Shown one piece after another: positions 1-5,262 of a stretch of 7,266 nucleotides of DNA; the first letter of the stretch is position 1; every line of letters starts with the position of its first letter. A program made the position numbers and the translations under genes. The notes beneath the pieces were generated by a model. It saw only the letters and a list, made by a program, of their open reading frames with translations. It did not search any database and had not been told where the DNA came from. Source of the DNA: Bacillota bacterium (GTDB taxonomy: Bacteria; Bacillota; Bacilli; Alicyclobacillales; SLC66). Where the stretch lies: positions 1 to 7,266 of the forward strand of contig JAJZCJ010000166.1 in NCBI GenBank assembly GCA_021846145.1. The letters are read 5' to 3'.

Positions 1-58
1 CTCCTCATTTGACATGCAGTATATGTGTATGGGAGCAGTGAAATGAAAATTCGCGAAT

Positions 59-64
59 AGGAGG
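59..64 (+). promoter_or_regulatory. Shine-Dalgarno site of the 57-residue ORF
   Basis: A perfect AGGAGG lies 9 nt before the ATG at 74. It is the strongest ribosome binding site in the window and the main reason to accept the small ORF as a real gene. Confidence 0.8.
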
Positions 65-73
65 AATTTGGGA

Positions 74-247
74 ATGACGAAAGGCAAGGATGTTTCGGTA
101 GTAGTGAAATTACATTCGCGTGTGCTGGAAATGAGTGAAGAGGAGCGGCGAAAGTGGCTTCGCGAAGGGATTAAAAATCGCGATCCTCAGGCGCTAGGAT
201 TAATGACGGCGATCTCAACTATTAAGCAACCATTCATGACGTTTTAA
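74..247 (+). CDS. small hypothetical protein, 57 residues
   Basis: The ATG at 74 opens a 57-codon frame ending in TAA at 245-247, preceded by a perfect AGGAGG at 9 nt. I do not recognise a family. The protein begins MTKGKDVSVVVKLHS, which could form a beta strand, followed by a charged stretch EMSEEERRKWLREGIKNRD at residues 19-37 that looks helical. The C-terminal third (residues 41-57) is more hydrophobic and ends PFMTF. There is no signal peptide, membrane segment or cysteine. The strand-then-helix order loosely recalls ribbon-helix-helix DNA-binding proteins, but nothing decisive supports that. It lies 38 nt upstream of the PBP gene on the same strand, so it may share a transcript, although a candidate promoter sits in the gap. 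Coding status is well supported; function is unknown. Confidence 0.7.
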   Translation: MTKGKDVSVVVKLHSRVLEMSEEERRKWLREGIKNRDPQALGLMTAISTIKQPFMTF

Positions 248-264
248 GCTACAATAGCTACAAT
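236..264 (+). promoter_or_regulatory. candidate sigma-A promoter for the first PBP gene
   Basis: TACAAT at 259-264 is preceded, with a 17-nt spacer, by ATGACG at 236-241, which matches TTGACA at 4 of 6 positions. The -35 box would lie in the last codons of the small ORF. The spacing is ideal and the -10 is good, but the -35 is only fair. It could drive the PBP-FolC-like pair independently of the upstream gene. Confidence 0.35.
247..264 (+). repeat. 9-bp tandem duplication carrying two TACAAT hexamers
   Basis: AGCTACAAT occurs twice head to tail at 247-255 and 256-264, in the gap between the small ORF and the first PBP gene. Each copy contains TACAAT, a 5-of-6 match to the sigma-A -10 consensus, at 250-255 and 259-264. 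The first copy begins on the last base of the small ORF's stop codon. Confidence 0.9.
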
Positions 265-285
265 GGGATTTGAATTGATAAAGAA

Positions 286-2229
286 ATGGTGTGTGCAATG
301 AAAGAAGTTAACCAGCGCAGTAAAATGCTGCAAAAAACGATGAAACGAATGCAACTGCTTTTTTTTACTGCGGCATTAGCAACATCGTCTTTGATTGTGA
401 GACTTGGTTATTTACAGATTACAGAGACACAGCAATTTCAGAGCGACGTCTCTGTGCAAAATTTTAGTTCTTTAGCTATTCCTGGTTCGCGTGGATGGAT
501 TTTTGATCGCGAAGGGGACGTATTAGCTGCAGATATTCCTGTATACCAAATATCGTATATAAGGTATCCAAATGATTCATTGTTTGCGGCCAAAGTGGCA
601 AAAGAACTAGCTCCTGTAATCGGCATTAAGGCAAATAAACTGGAAAATATGATGCTTAATCAAGATCAGATGCAACCGACTGTCACATTGGTACAACAAG
701 CCTCCCCGAAACAAATGGCTTTTGTCGCGGAACATCGGGATAATTTACCAGGCGTGCTCATGATGACTGTGCCACAGCGGGTGTATCCGCTTGGGGAATT
801 AGCTGCTCATGCGGTTGGTTTTATTGGTCCTATACCAGCTAACTCATGGAACCAATATCAACAAAAAGGGTATCCGAAAAATGCACAAGTAGGGCTTTCT
901 GGATTAGAGGAATCCTACCAAAGTGTATTGAAAGGACAATATGGTGAAGCAAAGATCCCGATTTCTCCTGCGGGGATTCCATTAAATCAAGGAATCGTTA
1001 GTATTCCTGCGCAAGCTGGGAACAATCTGATTCTAAATCTGGATGGACCGTTGGAAAAAGTGGCAGAGCAGGCGCTCATTTCGCGGATTAATTTTTTGCG
1101 TGGTGTGGGTGAGACCAATGTGCATTCAGGAACGATCGTGGTCTTGAATGCACACACAGGTGCGGTACTCGCGATGGCAAGTTACCCCACTTATAACCCT
1201 AATTGGTGGATAGGCGGTATTTCTAATCAGCATTATCAGGCGTATTTGACGAAAAATGCAGGATTTAATCGTGCGATTTCCGGTGTCTATATGCCTGGTT
1301 CAACGCAGAAAATGTTGACAGCGATGGCTGCCTTAACCAACCACGAGATGACACCGGCGCTGCTTGTTAATGATCAGGGTGGACTGCAGATTGGCACGTA
1401 CTTTATGCATAACTGGAATCTAGGCGGGTTTGGATGGGTAGGATTAAAAGAAGCGATCGAGGTTTCGGATGACACGTATTTTTATCAAGTGGGACTTAAT
1501 ATGGGTCATTTTAATACGAGTAATCCGCCGTCCAACATCAGTGCGTGGCTGACGGGCGGGCGTGTGCAGGCGCTCAATCAGATTAATCAATTGGGCAAGA
1601 AATTTGGCCTTACTGCGCTTACAGGTGTTGACCTGCCCGGAGAAATTCCTGGATACGTGACGTATGCCAATCCACCTACGCTGTATGATTTACCTGCGGC
1701 CGCCATCGGTCAAGAAGAAGCGTATTCAACGATTGGCCTCGCTACTTATATTGAGGCCATTGCCAATGGCGGGTATCGTTATCAGCCACAGATGGTGCAC
1801 GAGATCACTACCTCTCAAGGGAAAGTGATCAAGGTATTCAAACCTCAACTTGTCGATAAGGTGCCAGTTAGCAAGCAATATCTAAAAATTATTCAGCAGG
1901 GATTGGAATTAGCCACGCACGGGGCATTGGGAACTGCCACTTACTATTTTGGCCACGATCCTGTCAATGTGGCAGGTAAAACAGGCACGGCGGAGTCTGG
2001 TCAAGCTGGGCTCAACAACTCCGTGTTTGTCGGTTATGCGCCTTATAATAATCCGCAGATAGCGGTGGCAGCTGTGATTCCCAATGTCACTGGGGAGGGA
2101 TTTCGCGCTGCCGCACCGATGGCACAGCAGGTGATTGATGCGTATTTTGCGAAACCGGATCATCCGCTGACGAACGCTTCTAGTAAGTTCACGAAGCAGG
2201 TAGTCAAGAATCATCATTTAAAGGGGTAA
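286..2229 (+). CDS. class B penicillin-binding protein, PBP2/MrdA type (peptidoglycan D,D-transpeptidase)
   Basis: The product is 647 residues. It should cross-link peptidoglycan stem peptides on the outer face of the membrane, normally in partnership with a SEDS glycosyltransferase. A basic N-terminus is followed by one membrane anchor at about residues 22-43. The dimerisation-domain signature RGWIFDREG follows at 69-77. The transpeptidase domain spans about 280-620, with the nucleophile motif STQK (Ser339, Lys342), the second motif Ser394-Asp-Asp396 (SxD, not SxN), a VDLPGE block at 448-453 and KTG at 565-567. SxD fits the PBP2/MrdA subfamily. There is no PASTA domain. The start is uncertain: ATG 286 and ATG 298 (Met5) both lack a good Shine-Dalgarno, unlike the neighbouring genes, and an in-frame TGA at 271-273 limits upstream extension. 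The FolC-like gene follows after 5 nt. Whether it serves elongation or sporulation cannot be decided here. Confidence 0.93.
   Translation: MVCAMKEVNQRSKMLQKTMKRMQLLFFTAALATSSLIVRLGYLQITETQQFQSDVSVQNFSSLAIPGSRGWIFDREGDVLAADIPVYQISYIRYPNDSLFAAKVAKELAPVIGIKANKLENMMLNQDQMQPTVTLVQQASPKQMAFVAEHRDNLPGVLMMTVPQRVYPLGELAAHAVGFIGPIPANSWNQYQQKGYPKNAQVGLSGLEESYQSVLKGQYGEAKIPISPAGIPLNQGIVSIPAQAGNNLILNLDGPLEKVAEQALISRINFLRGVGETNVHSGTIVVLNAHTGAVLAMASYPTYNPNWWIGGISNQHYQAYLTKNAGFNRAISGVYMPGSTQKMLTAMAALTNHEMTPALLVNDQGGLQIGTYFMHNWNLGGFGWVGLKEAIEVSDDTYFYQVGLNMGHFNTSNPPSNISAWLTGGRVQALNQINQLGKKFGLTALTGVDLPGEIPGYVTYANPPTLYDLPAAAIGQEEAYSTIGLATYIEAIANGGYRYQPQMVHEITTSQGKVIKVFKPQLVDKVPVSKQYLKIIQQGLELATHGALGTATYYFGHDPVNVAGKTGTAESGQAGLNNSVFVGYAPYNNPQIAVAAVIPNVTGEGFRAAAPMAQQVIDAYFAKPDHPLTNASSKFTKQVVKNHHLKG
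2221..2226 (+). promoter_or_regulatory. Shine-Dalgarno site inside the PBP gene end, for the FolC-like gene
   Basis: AAGGGG lies in the last sense codons of the PBP gene, 8 nt before the GTG at 2235. This placement fixes the GTG start and suggests that the two genes are translationally coupled. Confidence 0.7.
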
Positions 2230-2234
2230 CCATT

Positions 2235-3590
2235 GTGTTTGCATCATTTCATGAGGCCATCGGTTATTTGTTTGCTAGTTATAATCAGGCGAAACCTCAT
2301 CGCAAAGGGCTTTATGATCAAGACACACGCACGCCGCAATTTACAAGAAAATTATTAGATAGCGTGGGGGCCCCGGATCGTTTTCAACACAACATTAAGG
2401 TGACTGGCAGCAAGGGCAAGGGTTCCACTTCTCGATTGATCGCTCGACTATTGGAAGCGCAGGGTTTGAAAGTGGGGTTATTTACAAGTCCTCATTTAGT
2501 GGATTTTACGGAGCGGATTCGTGTCAATGGTGTGGCTATTTCTGAAGAAGAGTGGCTTACATGGCAGGGGCAACTCTATCCTTGGATTGAGTCGATGCGT
2601 AGTGTCATGAAGCCGCAGGAGTACATTGGGCCAGTCGGGCTTGTGGCTTGTGTTGCCGCGCTTTATTTTAAGGATCAGCAGACAGATGTGAATGTGTTTG
2701 AATTAGGGCGTGGGGCGCGCTTTGATGATGTGAATCAGGTGGTGGGCGAACTTGCGGTAATTACACCGATTCAGCTAGAACACCGTGAGCTACTTGGACC
2801 GGATCTTGGTGATATCGCATGGCATAAAGCAGGAATTATCGAGTCAGGGATGGAGGCAGTAATCACTGCCAAACAAGATCCGGTGGTACAAGCTATTATC
2901 CAAGAAGAGGCTCAACAGATGGGAGTCATGCTGGAATCATTAGGGGATCACTTTCGTTTTCAGCAAGTCAAGGTGAGTCTGAAGGGGACGACGTTTGGTC
3001 TGACCACCAGTTACGCCCGCTATGAGAACATCCACCTGCAATTGTTAGGTAGGAATCAGGTGGAAAATGCCAGCGTGGCAGTGGTGGCAGTGGAAAAGTG
3101 GTTAGGACAGGCGCTGCAAGAAGAAGTGGTGCAGTCTGCGTTTGCTGATTTATGGTGGCCAGGGCGCATGCAGTTACTAATGCGTTCACCTCAGGTGCTA
3201 ATTGATGGGGCGATCAATCGAGAAAGTGCTGGGTATGTGCAGGAAGTGGTCAGTTTATTTGAAAATGTGCGCAAGGTTTTGGTCGTGGGTGTTCCTGTGG
3301 ATAAAGATGGATTTGGTGTCATAGAGGAATTGGCTCCGGAAGTAGTGGGAATTTGGGTTACAAAGGCACAAAACCCTCACCTTGTCTTTGATCTGCCGCA
3401 ATTGGAAGATGTGGCAAGTCGCTTTGCACCGACGCATGTAGCAGAAAACCTTGCTGATGCGCTTACAGCTGCGCAAGGGGTGGCTGGAGCCGGGGGTCTT
3501 GTCATCGTGACGGGCACGCAATCACTGGTGGCAGAAGCGATGCAATACTATCAGGTGCCGACACGGCATTTGGAGCGGAAAACAGTGTAA
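2235..3590 (+). CDS. FolC-like Mur-ligase-family protein (divergent folylpolyglutamate synthase-like ATP-dependent ligase)
   Basis: The product is 451 residues, near the usual FolC length, and starts at GTG. Members of this family join an amino acid to a carboxylate through an acyl phosphate; FolC adds glutamate to folates or to dihydropteroate. FolC-like landmarks appear in order: P-loop TGSKGKGS at 57-64, TSPHLVDFTERIRVNG at 84-99, ELGRGARFDDVN at 156-167, IQLEHRELLG at 179-188, HKAGII at 197-202 with Lys198, LLGRNQVEN at 270-278, WPGRMQ at 308-313, DGAINRE at 324-330, DKD at 356-358 and a C-terminal VTGTQSLVAEA. Several depart from the FolC consensus as I remember it (TGTNGKGS, EVGLGGRLDATN, IxxDH, DGAHNP). 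The fold assignment is strong, but folate as the substrate is not secure. It is tightly linked to the upstream PBP gene, so a role in wall or spore metabolism is possible. It could also simply be this organism's FolC. Confidence 0.85.
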   Translation: MFASFHEAIGYLFASYNQAKPHRKGLYDQDTRTPQFTRKLLDSVGAPDRFQHNIKVTGSKGKGSTSRLIARLLEAQGLKVGLFTSPHLVDFTERIRVNGVAISEEEWLTWQGQLYPWIESMRSVMKPQEYIGPVGLVACVAALYFKDQQTDVNVFELGRGARFDDVNQVVGELAVITPIQLEHRELLGPDLGDIAWHKAGIIESGMEAVITAKQDPVVQAIIQEEAQQMGVMLESLGDHFRFQQVKVSLKGTTFGLTTSYARYENIHLQLLGRNQVENASVAVVAVEKWLGQALQEEVVQSAFADLWWPGRMQLLMRSPQVLIDGAINRESAGYVQEVVSLFENVRKVLVVGVPVDKDGFGVIEELAPEVVGIWVTKAQNPHLVFDLPQLEDVASRFAPTHVAENLADALTAAQGVAGAGGLVIVTGTQSLVAEAMQYYQVPTRHLERKTV

Positions 3591-3610
3591 TCAATACAAC
3601 CGTACCTCCA

Positions 3611-3622
3611 CACTCATGAGTG
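3611..3622. promoter_or_regulatory. 12-bp perfect palindrome in the gap before spoVR
   Basis: CACTCATGAGTG is identical to its reverse complement and does not extend outward. It lies 20 nt after the FolC-like stop and about 120 nt before spoVR, and it contains the ATG of the possible 42-codon ORF. It could be an operator, but one or two 12-bp palindromes are expected by chance in a window of this size. I saw no convincing promoter next to it. Confidence 0.2.
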
Positions 3623-3744
3623 CGTTTCGTCACATCCATCACCCTCGTTTTCGACAGGCAGCCATACGCGAAAAAAGTGATGTGTACGCTGCTTTGCGCG
3701 TGCTCTTCTCAAAAAACGCAGCATCTGGCGTGGGGGTAGAGTAA
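3616..3744 (+). CDS. possible 42-residue ORF overlapping the spoVR start (TAATG)
   Basis: ATG at 3616 opens a 42-codon frame that fills nearly the whole gap. It ends with TAA at 3742-3744, sharing its last base with the spoVR ATG. Overlaps of this kind often couple translation of two genes. The predicted peptide is basic near its start (MSAFRHIHHPRFRQ) and then reads EKSDVYAALRVLFSKN at residues 19-34. No family is recognised. Against it: there is no Shine-Dalgarno before 3616, and a frame this length can stay open by chance. The same frame is also open back into the end of the FolC-like gene. Confidence 0.25.
   Translation: MSAFRHIHHPRFRQAAIREKSDVYAALRVLFSKNAASGVGVE
3732..3736 (+). promoter_or_regulatory. 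G-rich ribosome binding site of spoVR
   Basis: GGGGG lies 7 nt before the ATG at 3744 and is the only Shine-Dalgarno-like element there. It supports the ATG at 3744 over the in-frame ATG at 3759. It is less canonical than the sites of the other genes. Confidence 0.45.
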
Positions 3745-5144
3745 TGAAAAATGGTGGGATGGACAAATTCGAAGCCGCATTAGAGCAAGTCCTGCTTAAA
3801 GCCCAGTCCTTTGGACTGGACTTTTTTGAAATGCGATTTGAGTTGGTACCTGCAGAAATTCTTTATACGTTTGGTGCGTATCAGGGCATGCCTACGCGCT
3901 TTTCACATTGGACGTTTGGAAAATCCTTCTATAGAATGAAGATGGATTATGATTTGGGGCTAAGTAAGATTTATGAACTGGTCATCAATGCCGATCCGTG
4001 TTATGCGTTTCTCTTGGATAGCAACTCGTTTGTGCAAAATGTGATGGTGTCAGCACACGTGCTGGCGCATGCTGATTTTTTCAAAAACAATGCGCTATTT
4101 GCAGAGACGCAAAGAGATGTGGTCAACCGCATGGCGGCAAGTAGCGAGCGGTTTCAACGCTATGAAATGCAGTACGGAAAAGCGGAGGTAGAAGCTTTTT
4201 TGGACGCTGCTTTGGCGATTCAGGAGCATGTGGATGCATCGATCAGTGCACGCAAACGACGCGACCAAAAGCAGGGCAATCGTGAGCAATCCACAGGAAG
4301 TTCGGAGGCTAAAACGGTTGGTCGTTATGATGACCTGTTTGCCTTAGACGATTATTTGGATCACGCAAATGGCAAAGAGCAACAGGTGACTAACGAACCC
4401 AGTGCTAATCGCAAAGAAGTATGGGAAAAGGATCTACTACACTACCTCATCCATCACAGCCCGGTGTTGACAGATTGGCAGCGTGATGTGTTGACGGTGT
4501 TGCGCGATGAGATGCTGTATTTTTGGCCACAGTTGGAAACGAAAATCATGAATGAAGGCTGGGCTACGTATTGGCATCTGAGAATCATGAGAGAGATGGA
4601 ACTGACAGATGATGAGTATCTAGATTTTGCGCGGATGCATTCAAGTGTCGTGTTGCCGTCAAAAACATCTATTAATCCGTATTATGTGGGGCTGAAAATG
4701 TGGGAAGACATCGAGCGTCGATACCCGAATTCGGACAAAATTTTTGAGGTGCGTGCCACAGAATCGGATGCTTCATTTTTGCGCAACTATTTGACTAAAG
4801 AACTTGTCGAAGAATTGGATTTGTATCTATATCAAAAAGTGGGAAATGAGTGGCGTGTTGTCGATACAAATTTTGATAAAATTCGCGACATGCTTTGGCA
4901 ATCTCGTACGAATGGCGGATATCCGGTGATTTATGTGCAGACAGATTACGACCAATTATCTGGTGAATTGTATCTATGGCACGCCTTTGAAGGCGTCGAA
5001 CTAGACACTAAGTATACGGAGAAGGCGTTGCCCCATGTCCAGCGGTTGTGGGGACGAACCGTCCATTTAGAAACGCAAGTGGATGGTCGGGCGGTGCTTT
5101 TTAGTTGTGACGGAAAAAAAGTCAGTCGTCGTTTTCTAGGATGA
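3744..5144 (+). CDS. spoVR: SpoVR family protein (stage V sporulation protein R)
   Basis: The product is 466 residues, the normal length for the family. In Bacillus subtilis SpoVR is needed for proper spore cortex formation and is made in the mother cell; its biochemical activity is not settled. Family hallmarks are visible throughout: FGLDFFEMRFELVPAE at 23-38, MPTRFSHWTFGKSF at 49-62, YELVINADPCYAFLLDSN at 77-94, AHVLAHADFFKNN at 104-116, IMNEGWATYWH at 268-278 with its conserved Glu271, INPYYVGLKMWEDIE at 310-324 and LDLYLYQKVGNEWRVVDT at 358-375. A hydrophilic linker rich in Arg, Lys, Gln and Ser lies at about 167-192. There is no signal peptide or membrane segment, so it is cytoplasmic. 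The prkA and yeaH/yhbH genes that often accompany this family are absent; instead two PBP genes lie on either side. A terminator-like hairpin lies inside the gene near its 5' end. Confidence 0.96.
   Translation: MKNGGMDKFEAALEQVLLKAQSFGLDFFEMRFELVPAEILYTFGAYQGMPTRFSHWTFGKSFYRMKMDYDLGLSKIYELVINADPCYAFLLDSNSFVQNVMVSAHVLAHADFFKNNALFAETQRDVVNRMAASSERFQRYEMQYGKAEVEAFLDAALAIQEHVDASISARKRRDQKQGNREQSTGSSEAKTVGRYDDLFALDDYLDHANGKEQQVTNEPSANRKEVWEKDLLHYLIHHSPVLTDWQRDVLTVLRDEMLYFWPQLETKIMNEGWATYWHLRIMREMELTDDEYLDFARMHSSVVLPSKTSINPYYVGLKMWEDIERRYPNSDKIFEVRATESDASFLRNYLTKELVEELDLYLYQKVGNEWRVVDTNFDKIRDMLWQSRTNGGYPVIYVQTDYDQLSGELYLWHAFEGVELDTKYTEKALPHVQRLWGRTVHLETQVDGRAVLFSCDGKKVSRRFLG
3798..3827 (+). terminator. 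terminator-like hairpin within the 5' end of spoVR
   Basis: Arm CCAGTCC (3803-3809), loop TTT (3810-3812) and arm GGACTGG (3813-3819) form a perfect 7-bp stem with five G-C pairs. Beyond one C/A mismatch, AAAG (3798-3801) can pair with CTTT (3821-3824). A run of six T lies at 3822-3827. This has the form of an intrinsic terminator, at codons 19-28 of spoVR. Active translation would be expected to mask it. Confidence 0.4.
4050..4081 (+). terminator. second, weaker hairpin plus T6 tract inside spoVR
   Basis: TCAGCA (4050-4055) pairs with TGCTGA (4070-4075), and inside it TGC (4060-4062) pairs with GCA (4067-4069), leaving a one-sided CACG bulge. Six T follow at 4076-4081. The site encodes the conserved AHVLAHADFF segment, so protein constraint could explain it. 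Confidence 0.2.
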
Positions 5145-5179
5145 GTTTGTGCTGGCGCGTCAACGTCTATTCCTAGGCG

Positions 5180-5209
5180 TTGGCGCAAAGTAAATGATTT
5201 GTATATAGT
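5180..5209 (+). promoter_or_regulatory. candidate sigma-A promoter for the second PBP gene
   Basis: TTGGCG (5180-5185) matches the -35 consensus at 4 of 6 positions. With an 18-nt spacer it precedes TATAGT (5204-5209), a 5-of-6 match to the -10 box; TATATA at 5202-5207 with 16 nt is an alternative. It lies 51-54 nt before the gene. No sigma-E-like pair was evident. Confidence 0.4.
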
Positions 5210-5215
5210 TAACTA
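5206..5215. promoter_or_regulatory. 10-bp palindrome overlapping the candidate -10 box
   Basis: TAGTTAACTA is perfectly palindromic and overlaps the last four bases of the candidate -10 box, reaching toward the expected transcription start. A repressor site is possible, but the palindrome is short and AT-rich. Confidence 0.2.
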
Positions 5216-5243
5216 GTAAACTTGAACGCGGCATTGGCTGTGA

Positions 5244-5250
5244 AGAGGAG
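5244..5250 (+). promoter_or_regulatory. Shine-Dalgarno site of the second PBP gene
   Basis: AGAGGAG ends 9 nt before TTG 5260 and 12 nt before ATG 5263, which are adjacent in-frame codons. The spacing favours the TTG, while codon preference favours the ATG. The difference is one residue. Confidence 0.7.
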
Positions 5251-5262
5251 TAAATCTACTTG

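Noticed and set aside
9..14. Perfect TTGACA -35 hexamer
   Set aside because: No acceptable -10 box lies at 16-18 nt. The nearest TATGGG is at a 13-nt spacing. Not called as a promoter.
1..46. Frame open from the window edge to TGA at 44-46, possible tail of an upstream gene
   Set aside because: Another frame is also open here, to TGA at 39-41. Fifteen codons are too few to recognise a protein or choose between them.
316..366. GCAGT...ACTGC pairing followed by T8 at the start of the first PBP gene
   Set aside because: The stem has only 5 bp across a loop of more than 30 nt. The T run encodes part of the membrane anchor (Leu-Phe-Phe), so it is not a credible terminator.
1909..2217. 102-codon minus-strand frame
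   Set aside because: It is antisense to the KTG region of the first PBP, whose motifs are intact; it is a shadow frame.
3075..3092. Tandem GTGGCAGTG repeat in the FolC-like gene
   Set aside because: It encodes Val-Ala-Val-Val-Ala-Val in a helix of the domain. It is in frame with no sign of function beyond the protein.
3684..3725. Possible terminator GCTGC...GCAGC between the FolC-like gene and spoVR
   Set aside because: It has a 5-bp stem, a loop of more than 20 nt and no T tract downstream.
5141..5176. Eleven-codon ORF starting at ATG that overlaps the spoVR stop
   Set aside because: It is too short, has no recognisable ribosome binding site, and such overlaps occur by chance.
5155..5186. 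Imperfect hairpin after spoVR (GCGC and CAACG arms with a 2-nt bulge)
   Set aside because: No T tract follows and it overlaps the candidate -35 box, so it is not a convincing terminator.
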